From contig NC_083383.1 in the NCBI RefSeq assembly GCF_031755915.1, positions 29,883,501 to 29,947,500 on the forward strand: a stretch of DNA of 64,000 nucleotides, in the 5' to 3' direction. The notes beneath the pieces were generated by a model. It was not told where the DNA came from. It saw only the letters and a program-made list of their open reading frames with translations, and made no database searches. Position 1 is the first letter of the stretch. Each line of letters opens with the position of its first letter. Shown here in pieces: positions 1 to 10,656 of the stretch. A program made the translations under genes and the position numbers. The stretch is from Ziziphus jujuba. Lineage: Eukaryota; Streptophyta; Magnoliopsida; Rosales; Rhamnaceae.

Positions 1-2142
1 TATTTTTAAATGAGATTATATTATATTATTGATAGATACTAAAATGAGAACTAAAACGAAAAAAAGATGAGGAACTCGGACTCGTTGTTTACCAACCCTT
101 ATGTGTTTTATAATTATTAAAATTACTAATATATAAAAGCAAAATTGCTGACTAATAGCATCCCAAAGAGATTCTTTATTTGCTTCATGCATTCTTTTTT
201 TTTTTTAAACCAATCTTTTTCTTTTAACTCACTTTTTATTTTAATATAAATAATTGACTTACTTGTTCAAATATAAATAATTAAATTCATTTTTATTTTT
301 ATTTTATATTTTTTTTATCGGATTTTATACAAGTTTTAATGCTCCTAACACAATTTTTCATAGAAAATATAAGTTTATTACTTTCTTTTATTAATGCTTA
401 TAATGAAATATCAAAATAAAGAGTATATAAATAGTTTTATTGGAGAATCTAATAAAATTTTGTTTTTTTTATTTTTAAAAGTATTTTCTAATTTGAAAAT
501 ATACTTTTTTTTTTTTTTTTTTTGAATAGAGATTATTGGAATGTTCACAAAGTGATAATCCAATAAACTCGGACTAAAAAAATTAACGCATGCCGTGCAT
601 AAGGAAGAAAAACTATTAAAAAAAAAAAAAAAGTCAACCTTTCACCATACTTTGTATTGGAAAAAAGATAATGCACTTTTTCAACACGCGCATTAGAATA
701 TAATTTTTTTAAGCTGATTATTCTTTTTGACTTTTTTTTACCCCTTTTTATTTAAGTTTATTTATTATTAATTATTTTATGGCAATTAACATAACAAGTC
801 ACTCTACTACGTACTACATAGATGGCTTAAAAGTGTCTTTAAAAAAATTAAAAAAAGGTATAATAATTGTAAGAAAATATTATGTATCGTCTAATTATCT
901 TCTTAATAGCCATGGAGAGTGAAATATCAGTGGCCGATCTAGTGAAAAAGGAAATTTTTTCCAAAGGCTTAATCCTGCAAGGTTAATCAACAAGGGTGAC
1001 TGGCCATAATATTCATCAGCAAATTAAAAAAGAAAGAGTAAAACGGAGATTTAACATGAATATTTCTGGAAAATAATTTCCTTCTGGTCTTAATAGACTC
1101 AGAAGATTTCGGAATAAGATGGTAAGTGCACCATACTAGGTTATGTGGAGATTATTATCTTTTTCTTGAGTAAAACGGAGATTTAACATGAATATTTCTG
1201 GAAATTAAAAAAAAAAAATGATAAAAAAAAATAAAAAAAAATAAAGCAAATCATGATCCAACTTGGTCTGTCCCATAAACAGTCACAGAGGGCCCCCACC
1301 GATATTAAGATTCAACTTCACGACTCTGACATTTTCTTTTTGCCATTTATACTGTACTTCGTTTATAAAAATATGGTAATTAATGTTTGATTACCATCAC
1401 TATGAAAATATACTATTCATAAAATATTTAAACTTTTTATTCCAAGTTATGAATATAATTCAAATGGATAAAAACCCACAATCCTCCAAAAGGATGATGG
1501 CCTTTCGGGCAGAAATGTTCATTAGGAAAACCTTAATCAGGAGCAACTCTGGATTTCAACGTAAAGTCCTCCATTAAGACCAGCAGGAAATTATTTTCTT
1601 CGCTTTCTAGTCTGTTTACATTAAGCCAAAAAAAAAAAAAAGAGAGAGAGGAAAAGAAAAAGAAAAAACATGCAAGCTAAATTAAGAGCAATCAGCTAAA
1701 ACAGCATCAAATAGACACTTTTATTCCTCTAAAATGATCTCATCTTGTTTTGCTGAACATTCAGATCACCACCGTCAACCTTTGTTTTTAAAAAAATCCC
1801 ACCGCTGATCACCATCTGTATCCAACAAACATGATATAAAATAATTTTAATTATATTTTGGTGAAATAATTATACATACATATATATATATAATATAATA
1901 TAAAATGGTTACTAAATAATTTAATAATATATATAGGTCATATAAATTGTATAAACAATTTGTATTATGTTGACGGTAAGAGTAGGGGAAATTTGAATTT
2001 TGGAATGAGCTCAAACTAGGACTTTGAAGTAAGTTAATTAATTAAGCCAAAGTTCATAGGTGCAAACGGGATTGGTAAGCACGATGATTTAATTAAAAAG
2101 GTGTACCTGTAAAACTCCAATGAAATATAAGCATCATCATCT
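1..2142. repeat. NLR unit A, 3' flank
   Basis: AT-rich DNA downstream of the first NLR gene. No gene is seen in it. Bases 1-1134 recur at about 7890-8964 and, more loosely, bases 300-1600 recur at about 26500-27700. The stretch about 1246-1490 recurs at about 6500-6750 and 27300-27560, with a shared GC-richer block of the form 'cacagagggcccccaccga'. A short internal repeat, 'gagtaaaacggagatttaac', occurs at about 1036 and 1170. These matches are read by eye and define the boundary of the duplicated NLR unit. Confidence 0.8.
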
Positions 2143-4986
2143 TCATCCTTGCAAACGTTGCAATAATTCTGAGTCACCAAGTTTGTAACTCTCAAACTTT
2201 CGAGCTACAACTGTATAGCCGAAAATAACACATGCCACATGCTTAACTTTCCAATAATCTCTGCCTCCATCTGGCTGCATTCCGAGCACAAATTCTTTAG
2301 GCATGTCATAAACTTTAAGAAACTTTAATTCCTCCAAGTGTTTGATATCCGATGGAACCTCCTTCATTAGTGGAATAGGTCCGATGAACAGCTTTTCTAG
2401 AACAGGCAATGCTCCTTCATCTATTTTCAACACCTTTAATCTATACAACTTCTCTAAAGTAAGTTGCTTGAGTTTTTGGAAACTTCCCTCCTGAAAATGC
2501 AACTCCTCTCCTTCATATGCTCCGTGAATATCTAGAAATTCTAGATAATGCAAATGTTTTAGTACTTTTAATGGATCGTCCGTTAGCCTCGAGAAATTCA
2601 ATGCAAGTCTGCGAAGATTTTGAACCTTCTTAATCCATTCTGGCAATTTCAGTAACTTGCCCATCAGGAAAAGTTGAGTTAGGAAACAAGGAGGAGATGA
2701 AATGTGCTGAACATCTAAAACTTCATCTTCATTGATAGAGTATACACATAGCATATCAAGATGGCTCATCTTCTCAATGCAGGGACATAAAGTCTTTCCT
2801 GTCTCAGCACTCAAATTTGTAATACCCAACATCTTCAATTTCTTCAAGTTCTCAAGCTCTTTAATGGCATTTGTCCCGCTTCGATAGGCATCCACAAATA
2901 GAAGTGTTTGTAAATCTTCTAAACATCCAATCCCTTCAGGTATCTTCACTCCTTCCATTGCCTTCAAACTGTGCTCAACTTCAAAACTACTGGAGAACGC
3001 CACAATACATTGTAAATTTTGAAGATTGTTGATTTCGATTGGCAAATCCAATATAGAAGTATTTCTAATGTCCAATGTCTGTAAACTTTGTAGCCTACCA
3101 ATGGATTTTGGTAGCGTCTTTATTCTTGTATTCCTCAAAGATATGTACTTCAAGTGAGATAACTTCCCCACTTCTTTGGGGAGATAACAAAGAGGAGAAT
3201 TAGAAAAATGTAACACTTTCAAAAGCTTGAATTTCTTAATCAAATCAACATTAATATCTTCTAATTTATCAATGTTGAAAAGAAAAACAGATCGAACTCC
3301 TCGAAGGTCTTCTACATTCTGGAGAACATTTTTTGTAGTGTTATGAATTGATAGACGACGAAATTTCTCTCTAGACCTCAAGTCATTCTCGTGGCGACCA
3401 ACGCTTTGACAAAAGCCAAATTGATTGACCCTTGATAAGATTATTTCATGCATCAGATCATGCACTCGACACAATTTAGTTGATGCATAAAATTCTACCC
3501 AAGTCTGAATTAAGTTCCTGTTTATGAGCTCGTTTAAATATTCTTCTGCAACTTGTTCCAAGGTTTTGCTTCTCTGTTTCTGAACAAAACCTTCAGCAAT
3601 CCACAATCTGCATAATGTCCAATTCTCAATGGCATGATCTTCAGGAAACATACCGAAGTATAAGAAGCAAGATTTGAGATAGTATGGGAGGTCATCATAA
3701 CTGAGTGAAAAAATTTCTTGGATACTCGAAAGGTAAGGATTGGTTTCAAACTCAGATTCATGACTATCATGAAGCTTTTGCCATTCATACACAACCTTCT
3801 CTTTGGTTGAGAGTAAAGCACCGATAGTCGCAACTACAAGTGGCAAGCCTTGGCATTTCTTAACAATTTTAAGAGACAATTCCTCTAATTCTCGAGGACA
3901 ACGCATCTCAAACTCAAAACGAAATGCCTTTTTACAGAACAATTCCCATGCCATTTCTTGAGACAGAGGTTCTATTTTTAGGACAAAATCACATGAATTT
4001 TCCTTACAACAAGCAGCAACATTATCATTTCTTGTTGTGATAATTATCCTGCTCCCTTTGTCGTTGCTCGGCAATGCAAGTTTCATAACATTCCAAAAAT
4101 TTATGTCCCATATATCATCAAAAACAATCATATATCTCTTTGTTTCCAGGCATTGTCTAAGAATACTAATCAACTTTGGCAATATGTCCGTTTCATCCAT
4201 AATACACTCTGTTAATGCTGCAGGGCAGATCTGCATTGCAATGCTCTTTAGTATCTTATTTATGTTGTATGATTGAGAAATACTAATCCAAGCTTGCAAA
4301 TCAAATCTTGCTTTAACGTCTTCATTGTCATAGACCTTCTTAGCTAGAGTGGTCTTTCCTATCCCCCCTTGTCCTATCAATGAGATTACCGTTCGCATAG
4401 AATCTCCTCCAACCAACATCCTCACCAGATCATCTCTTTTGGTATCGAAGCCTAAGAGTTCATTTTCCTCAACAAATAAGGCACTCAATCGAGGGTCATG
4501 ATGATATTGTTTATCATCTTTCATCCCTCTGCTAACTACTCCTTGTTGATCAAAGGGGCTCAAACCATATGTTTCACCTCTATCCTTGATTTTACGTAAG
4601 GATGCTTGAATATTTTGAATCTGAGATGCCATGTTGTAGCTCAATTTCAAAGCCTTGATTTTATGAGAAATGTTATGGAGGAAACTGAGGAATGCTCCAC
4701 GTCGACTACGGTAATGGTGATTTGCCATATGAAGAAGGTATTCATCTATGACATCTTCTATGTGATAAGCTACTTCCTTTAGTTGTTTGAACCAAGCTCT
4801 GAAGCTCTCACTCTGTTCTCTTGTAACCCATTTTTTTGTATCAGCATCTTTAAATAGACTATTGATGAGCTCCAGTTCATTCTTTAGATTCATGACTTCT
4901 TTATGTGCTCCTTTGAAGAGTTGAGCTTCTTCTATTAGAAGCTGAACTAGCTTGTCAATGACAGAGGTTAGTATAATCTCTGTCAT
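2143..4986 (-). CDS. CC-NB-ARC-LRR disease resistance protein (RPM1/RPP13-like), copy 1
   Basis: Intracellular immune receptor of the coiled-coil NLR class; family members sense pathogen effectors directly or through guarded host proteins and act as ATP/ADP switches. The single 947-residue frame is full length. The N-terminal helix (1-22) is MADA-like in pattern. The EDVID motif is at 77-81, the P-loop GQGGIGKTT at 205-213, kinase-2 (IVFDDIW) at 287-293, RNBS-B (GSRIIITTR) at 311-319, GLPL at 380-383, RNBS-D (CFLYFGMFPED) at 440-450 and the MHD-type triplet VHD at 508-510. Leucine-rich repeats run from about 560 to the end. All nucleotide-binding residues are present, so the gene looks functional. 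The start is the first ATG after a putative 5'-UTR intron. The ligand is unknown. It is a close paralogue of the gene at 28167-31010. Confidence 0.96.
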   Translation of the reverse strand: MTEIILTSVIDKLVQLLIEEAQLFKGAHKEVMNLKNELELINSLFKDADTKKWVTREQSESFRAWFKQLKEVAYHIEDVIDEYLLHMANHHYRSRRGAFLSFLHNISHKIKALKLSYNMASQIQNIQASLRKIKDRGETYGLSPFDQQGVVSRGMKDDKQYHHDPRLSALFVEENELLGFDTKRDDLVRMLVGGDSMRTVISLIGQGGIGKTTLAKKVYDNEDVKARFDLQAWISISQSYNINKILKSIAMQICPAALTECIMDETDILPKLISILRQCLETKRYMIVFDDIWDINFWNVMKLALPSNDKGSRIIITTRNDNVAACCKENSCDFVLKIEPLSQEMAWELFCKKAFRFEFEMRCPRELEELSLKIVKKCQGLPLVVATIGALLSTKEKVVYEWQKLHDSHESEFETNPYLSSIQEIFSLSYDDLPYYLKSCFLYFGMFPEDHAIENWTLCRLWIAEGFVQKQRSKTLEQVAEEYLNELINRNLIQTWVEFYASTKLCRVHDLMHEIILSRVNQFGFCQSVGRHENDLRSREKFRRLSIHNTTKNVLQNVEDLRGVRSVFLFNIDKLEDINVDLIKKFKLLKVLHFSNSPLCYLPKEVGKLSHLKYISLRNTRIKTLPKSIGRLQSLQTLDIRNTSILDLPIEINNLQNLQCIVAFSSSFEVEHSLKAMEGVKIPEGIGCLEDLQTLLFVDAYRSGTNAIKELENLKKLKMLGITNLSAETGKTLCPCIEKMSHLDMLCVYSINEDEVLDVQHISSPPCFLTQLFLMGKLLKLPEWIKKVQNLRRLALNFSRLTDDPLKVLKHLHYLEFLDIHGAYEGEELHFQEGSFQKLKQLTLEKLYRLKVLKIDEGALPVLEKLFIGPIPLMKEVPSDIKHLEELKFLKVYDMPKEFVLGMQPDGGRDYWKVKHVACVIFGYTVVARKFESYKLGDSELLQRLQG

Positions 4987-4992
4987 TTTCTC

Positions 4993-5155
4993 CTAGTTAT
5001 AAGCTTCAACAAATCAAGTAAATCAATGGAAATACTCTTGCTAATTAGAATATATAATAAAGAAAATTAAAAAAGAAAGAAATATTGTACTATAAAAGAA
5101 GAAAAATAAGGCAAAACAACCCAGAAGTATTTGATATATAATATGTACTCACCTT
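4993..5155 (-). other. putative 5'-UTR intron of NLR copy 1
   Basis: Reading the minus strand, a strong donor (AAG|GTGAGTAC, near 5152) precedes the gene, and a CTAG|GAG acceptor lies about 7 bases before the ATG at 4986. The same donor and acceptor are kept in unit C (about 31017-31230) and around the gene remnant in unit B (near 9227 and 9007). Conservation of both sites in three copies is the evidence; no transcript is available. Alternatively the leader is unspliced. Confidence 0.5.
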
Positions 5156-5159
5156 AATG

Positions 5160-5770
5160 AGGAGTTAAGAATAATAGTTGTTAGACGGTGAAAGTCTTCC
5201 CTCCTTGCCTACGAGAGGTTGTTCCCCTCAGTTCCAATTTTGCGCTTGAATACACCTGGCAAAAGACCTTCAACCTTGTTGCCTGTTGGGTGTTAGGCCT
5301 TCCCCTCGGTCAAGTTTGTATATATTCAACACTAGTTCTTGAACTTAGTATATTCAGATGCATACCTTATGTCTGGATATGGATCTCCTTGTATACTACT
5401 CTGCCTTGTTGATTTCCAGTTGTCCAGCTTTTTGCTTCCTTTGTGTGTTCAACTGGTTTTCTTTGCTACAGAATCGTTTGCCGTTGACCAGAGTCGTTTG
5501 GTGGGCAACTAAATCTCTCAACTCAAATTTAAGATTTGGCCAAGCTGACATGTCAAGGTCATGTCCATACAAACACGTCAGTGATATCTTTGCTGTCTCA
5601 CACCTTTATTGGAGAATATGGATTCGGCCTTGACATTCATTTGCAGCTTTCCATATAATTGGAACAGCTTTCGTGTCATAAATTAGGCCTCATTTTTTGG
5701 GCCTCTTCCATTTTTTTGGGCCTCTCCTAAACCCTCATCCATGCCGCATGTAGGTGGGTTTCAACAAACG
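5160..5770 (-). promoter_or_regulatory. upstream region of NLR copy 1 with W-box
   Basis: Upstream module of the NLR gene. It contains TTGACC at 5484-5489, a canonical W-box core bound by WRKY factors, next to 'cagagtcgtttggtgggca'. The module recurs in unit B (about 9240-9870) but is absent from unit C. Two plus-strand open frames here (5188-5412 and 5358-5633) have no recognisable protein similarity and are treated as chance. Promoter function is inferred from position. Confidence 0.45.
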
Positions 5771-6490
5771 CTCTGCCTTTTTGTAATATAAATTTTGGTC
5801 ATAGTCTAGTAACATATAAAAAATAATAATAATAATAAAGTCATTAGTGTAATATATAAAACTATAATAATCAGTATCACATATAGTCATTATATTCTTT
5901 TAAATTTTTTTCAAAATTATTAATAAAAGAAATTTTTATTTTTTTATTATTTAAGAATCTATCAAAATATTAATCAATAATAAATGAAATAACTCTTTAA
6001 AAATATGAAATTTTTTTACTTTTTATTTGTTGTATTAAAAAATATATATTTTTATTATTATAATATTATATATAACATAAAATGCATCTCTATATATAGT
6101 TCCAGATTGAAATATATGATATAATTTTAAAGTTTAGGATCCTAAATCCTAAAATTACATAAATAATATAATTTTATTTTATTAATGGAAAAAAAATTGA
6201 AATATTGTTTTTCAAACACGACAAATTAGGATTTATACTTAAATAAACTTTTTTATTTTATTTATTTGACATATTTTTTTATTGGCTGTATCTAAAAATA
6301 AATATTTTTATTATTATAATATTATATATGACGTTTGATTAAGAGCATCCTAATTAGAACAAAAATATTAAAGCATATAATTAGGATAAAAATATAATAT
6401 TATATTTGTAAAACAATAAATCAAAGTGTATTTCTATATATAAATTTTTTTTACATATGTTTGCATATATAATGGTAACAATAAAAAAAA
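5770..6490. other. AT-rich intergenic DNA
   Basis: Very AT-rich spacer with many short A/T runs and no coding signal. The motif 'ttttattattataatattat' appears twice (near 6050 and 6310), suggesting an internal old duplication. Nothing else seen. Confidence 0.6.
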
Positions 6491-6760
6491 AAAAAAAAAA
6501 GCAAATTATGATTCAATTTGGTCTATCCTATAAACACGGTCACAGAGGGCCCCCACCGACATTAAGATTCAACTTCATGACTCTGACTTTTTCTTTTTTC
6601 CACTTATATTGTATTTCGTTTATAAAAATGTGGTAATTAATGTTTGATTACCATCACTAAGAAAAAATATACTATTCATAAAATATTTAAACTTTTTATT
6701 CCATATTATGAAAATAATTCAAATGGATAAAAACCCACAATCCTTCATGAAAAAAATAAA
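6490..6760. repeat. orphan copy of NLR 3' flank
   Basis: This block matches bases about 1230-1500 of unit A and 27300-27560 of unit C, including the 'gggcccccaccgacattaag' segment and the 'ggtaattaatgtttgattac' segment. It lies before, not inside, unit B, so it is a remnant of an extra or rearranged unit. Confidence 0.75.
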
Positions 6761-6810
6761 TAAATAAATAAACTTTCTTTTTCTGTCATGAACAAAATGA
6801 AACTTAAACG

Positions 6811-6814
<4 letters not shown>

Positions 6815-6852
<38 letters not shown>

Positions 6853-7300
6853 TTACAGAGAATGTGGAAACCTGTAAGACTAGAGAGGAGTTCAAGCAGC
6901 AGCAGAATGAATAAAGAAGACAATGTCCTGTGTAGAGTTCAAGTAACTAACTGATATCAACAGATCTGATCTTTCAAGTGATTAAATATCAAACCAGCAG
7001 TATATAAACCACCACACGGCACAGCAACAAGTAAATTGACAGCAAAAATACCAGGAAACCAGATGAGAGAAAACCCAACAAAAAACACAATATTTAATGT
7101 GGTTCAGTCATCAAAAGGACAACGTACAGCCACGCGTCAACAAAGGAGAGTTTAGATTTCATTGATCAAAAGAAGATTACAAGTAATTCCCGCAATCGAG
7201 AAATTTAAAGTACCCAAAAAACCACAACAAATGGAGAAATGACCACGCCATCCGCCGAAGGTTTAACTGTACCAATAGTCCAATATATACATTCCCATTC

Positions 7301-7338
<38 letters not shown>

Positions 7339-7354
7339 AGAAAGAGAGCTTAGC

Positions 7355-7390
<36 letters not shown>
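6815..7390. repeat. probable LTR or short retroelement remnant flanked by (AT)n
   Basis: Two (AT)n tracts (about 6816-6842, 7300-7326) bracket unique sequence holding 'caatatttaatgtggttcag' near 7090. Reading minus, this resembles the GAACCAC...TTGTG segment common near the end of copia LTRs. No matching second LTR and no coding sequence are visible. A further (AT)n tract is at 7367-7392. Identity is tentative. Confidence 0.3.
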
Positions 7391-7391
<1 letters not shown>

Positions 7392-7890
7392 TGTTGAAAG
7401 AGAGAGAACTTATGATTTTAACATTAATTTTTTATTTTATTTTTAAATTAAAAATATTAAATATAAATTTAATAACATATTAAAATTTATTTAAGTAAAA
7501 TAAATTTTATAAGTGATTAATAAATAAAATTTTAAATTTTAATCATTAATATAATTTAAAGATTAAAAATTCTTAACATTAGTTATGATTTTAAATATTA
7601 AATTGAACTTGATTATATATATATATATATGATAAATAAATATCATCTTATTTAGTTGGACCCTTAATTAGGTTTCCAATTATTATAATTTAGTTCTTAA
7701 GGCTTTAAAATATCAACGATCATCCCATAAAAATATAAATAATATTATTTTGATAGATGTGAATGAAACAATAAAGGAGGAAAATAATAACTATTTAAAC
7801 CAAAGTAAAGATTGATAATTTTTCTAAAACAAAATGATCAAATTGTATTTAAATAAAACATTAAAAAAAAGTGGATGAAACTAATCTCAT
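7390..7890. other. AT-rich intergenic DNA
   Basis: Spacer before unit B. It holds short A/T-rich direct repeats (variants of 'attttaaatttaat') and no coding signal. Confidence 0.5.
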
Positions 7891-8964
7891 TTTGTTTTTA
7901 AAAAGTATTTAGTTTATTTCACTTTGATTTGTTTTATTATTTTTAAATAAGATTATATTATATCACTGATGGATACAGTTAAAATGAGAACTAGAAAGGA
8001 AAAAGATGAGGAGCACGGAATTATTGTTTACGGAGCCTTGCTTGTTTTATAACTATTAAATTTACTAATATATAAAAGATTTTTTATTTATTTCATTCTT
8101 TAAAAAAAAAATCAATCTTTTTCTTCTAACTCACTATTTATTTTAATTTTTTGTATAAATAGTTGATTTGCTTCTTTAGATATAAAAAATCAAATTCACT
8201 TTTTATTTATATTTGGTTTTATATAAATTTTAACACTCCTAACACAATTTTTTATGAAAAAAAAGAAAAATATAAGTTTATTACTTTTTTTATGGTATAC
8301 ATAATTAATACTCGTAAAGAAATATCAAAATAAAGAGTATATAAATAGTTTTGTTGAAGAACCTAATAAAATTTTATTTTTTATTTTTTAAAATGTTTTC
8401 TAATTTGAAAAATATATTTTTTAAATAAAATAAAGAGATTACTGGAATGTTTACAAAGTGATGACTAAAAAAAATAACGTACGCCGTGCATAAGGAAGAA
8501 AAGCCTATTAAAAAAAAAAAAAAGTCATCCGTGAACCATACTTTATATTGGAAAAAGGTAATGCATTTTTTCAACATGCGCATCAGAACATATTTTTTTT
8601 AAGCTGATTTTTCTTTTTTACTTTTCTTTACCCCTTTTTATTTAAGTTTGTTTATTATTAGTTATTTTTAATGCCAAATAACATAACAAATCACTCTACT
8701 CCATAGATGGCTTAAAAGTGTATTAAAAAAAAAAAAGGGATATAATAATTGTAAGAATATATTATGTATCGTTTAATTACCTTCTTAATTGCCATGAAGA
8801 GTGAAATATCTGTGGCCGATCTAGTGAAAAAGGAAATTTTTCCCAAAGTCTTAATCTTACAAGGTTGATCAACAAGGGTTATTGGCCATAATATTCATCA
8901 ATAAATTAAACAAGAAAGAGTAAAGGACCAAGAAGATTACGGAATTAGATGGTGAATGCACCAT

Positions 8965-9000
8965 CTTGTCAATGACACAGGCTAGTATAATGTCTGTCAT
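8965..9000 (-). pseudogene. NLR remnant: first 12 codons only
   Basis: On the minus strand this encodes MTDIILACVIDK, matching the first 12 residues (MTEIILTSVIDK) of both intact NLRs, followed upstream by the same leader with its AG acceptor. At 8964/8965 the sequence jumps to the 3' flank equivalent to unit A base 1134. It is the scar of a deletion that removed the rest of a third NLR gene. It cannot make a receptor. Confidence 0.9.
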
Positions 9001-9525
9001 TTTCACCTGGTTATAAGCTTCAAAAAATCAAGTAAATCAATGGAAATACTCTTGGTATAAAATTTAGAATCAGTTAGAATAGATAATAATGAAAATGACA
9101 GTATTTGCAAAGAAAGTTAAAAAGAAAGAAATATTGTACCATAAAAGAAGAAAATAAGGCAAAACACCCCAGAAGTAAAGACAATTAAGAAGGTATTTGA
9201 TATATAATATGTACTCACCTTAATGAGAAGTCAAGAATGGTAGTTGTTAACGGTGAAAGTAGGTTGTTCCCTTCAGTTCCAATTTTGCTCTTGAATACAC
9301 CTGCAAAAAGACCTCGAACCGTATTGCCCGTTGGGGGTTAAGTCCTTCCCACGGTCAAGTTAGTATATATTGAACACTAGTTCTTGACCATAGTATTCAG
9401 ATGCATATCTTATGTGTGGATATGGATCTCCTTGTATACTACTCTGCCTTGTTGATTTCCAGTTGTCCAGTTGTTTCCTTCCATTTTGTGTTCAACTGGT
9501 TTTCTTTGTTCCTAGATGGTCTGCC

Positions 9526-9723
9526 GTTGACCAGAGTCGTTCTGGGCAGCTAAATCTCTCAAGTCAAATTCAAGATTTGGCCAAGCTGACATGTTAATGT
9601 CATGGCCGAGGAAACACGTCAGTGTTGACCAGAGTCGTTTGGTGGGCAGCTAAATCTCTCAAGTCAAATTCAAGATCTGGCCAAGCTGACATGTGAAGGT
9701 CATGGCCGAGGAACCACGTTCAG
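9526..9723. repeat. 98-bp tandem duplication carrying a W-box
   Basis: Two units, starting at 9526 and 9624, each begin with 'gttgaccagagtcgtt' and continue through 'aagctgacatgt' to 'cacgt(t)cagtg'. Unit A has a single copy at about 5483-5583. Each unit has TTGACC (9527-9532, 9625-9630). It lies upstream of the deleted gene. Confidence 0.8.
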
Positions 9724-10236
9724 TGATACGATTGGTATCTCACAGCCTTATTGGAGAATATGGATTTGGGCTTTACATTCCTTTGCAGCTTCCTATATCA
9801 TTGGATCAGCTTTTGTATCATGAATTAGGCCTCATTTTTTGGGCCTCTTCTTTTTATATTTTTAGGTTATAACAAAAGGGATGGCAAGTGAATAAGGTAA
9901 TCAAAGTTTGAAGAATTTGGGTAGATAGGAAGGATCAAGGATGAAAGAAACAGCAGCAAGTGTATCCTAATGCATGCCACATGTAGGTGGGTTTAAAGAA
10001 ATGCTCTGCCTTTTTGTAATATAAATTTTGGTCATAGTCTTGTAACATATTAAAGTCATTATTTTCTCTTGTGTAAAGATCCTTACCAACCCAACCACCC
10101 CCACCCACCCCCGCGCCCCCCAACCAAGGGATTTACCAACTTGCCTAAAAATTGAAACCAAATTAAATCCCACGAAAAATAAATAAATAAATTGGTTTAA
10201 TCTTTAGGACAAGATGGTACATTTCTAAATTATTTT

Positions 10237-10271
<35 letters not shown>

Positions 10272-10656
10272 GAAGAGGAACTCAAATCGAGATTCTTAGT
10301 CAGAAAAAAAAAAATTTAATGTTGAGTTAACTTGGGGGAGGTTTATCGTTTTTTCATAATTGTTAAAGTTAGCAATGAATTATAAATAGCAACCATGTTT
10401 CACAAAGTGATTATGCATCCAATGAATTGATGAGACCAACCAAACTACATACAAAAAGTGAAAGAAGTCATCCAATGACCAAAATTGGATTAATTAAAAA
10501 TATTTAAAAGCATTTCTTGACTGATTATAAAAAAAACCCACTTGCATGTGGCATGCATCTCAATGCTTTGCCGCCACCCAGATCCCCTAGCATTTCTTCA
10601 AATGATGAATTCCCTTAAAAAAAAATTTGCATGTTTTTGCTTCTTTTTTGCTCCCA

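Larger units (their letters stand above)
7890..10656 (-). repeat. NLR unit B, gene-deleted copy
   Basis: The left part, 7890-8964, follows unit A bases 1-1134 closely. The right part, 8965 to about 10656, follows the start and upstream region of the NLR genes: compare 5000-5800 in A and 31010-32250 in C. Everything between, equal to about 3.8 kb of unit A including nearly the whole gene, is missing. The right edge stops where the LINE nest begins; the homologous flank resumes at 26358. Confidence 0.85.

Noticed and set aside
4037..4276. Plus-strand frame opposite NLR copy 1 (and its twin at 30001-30300)
   Set aside because: Antisense shadow of the conserved NB-ARC coding sequence; no independent features.
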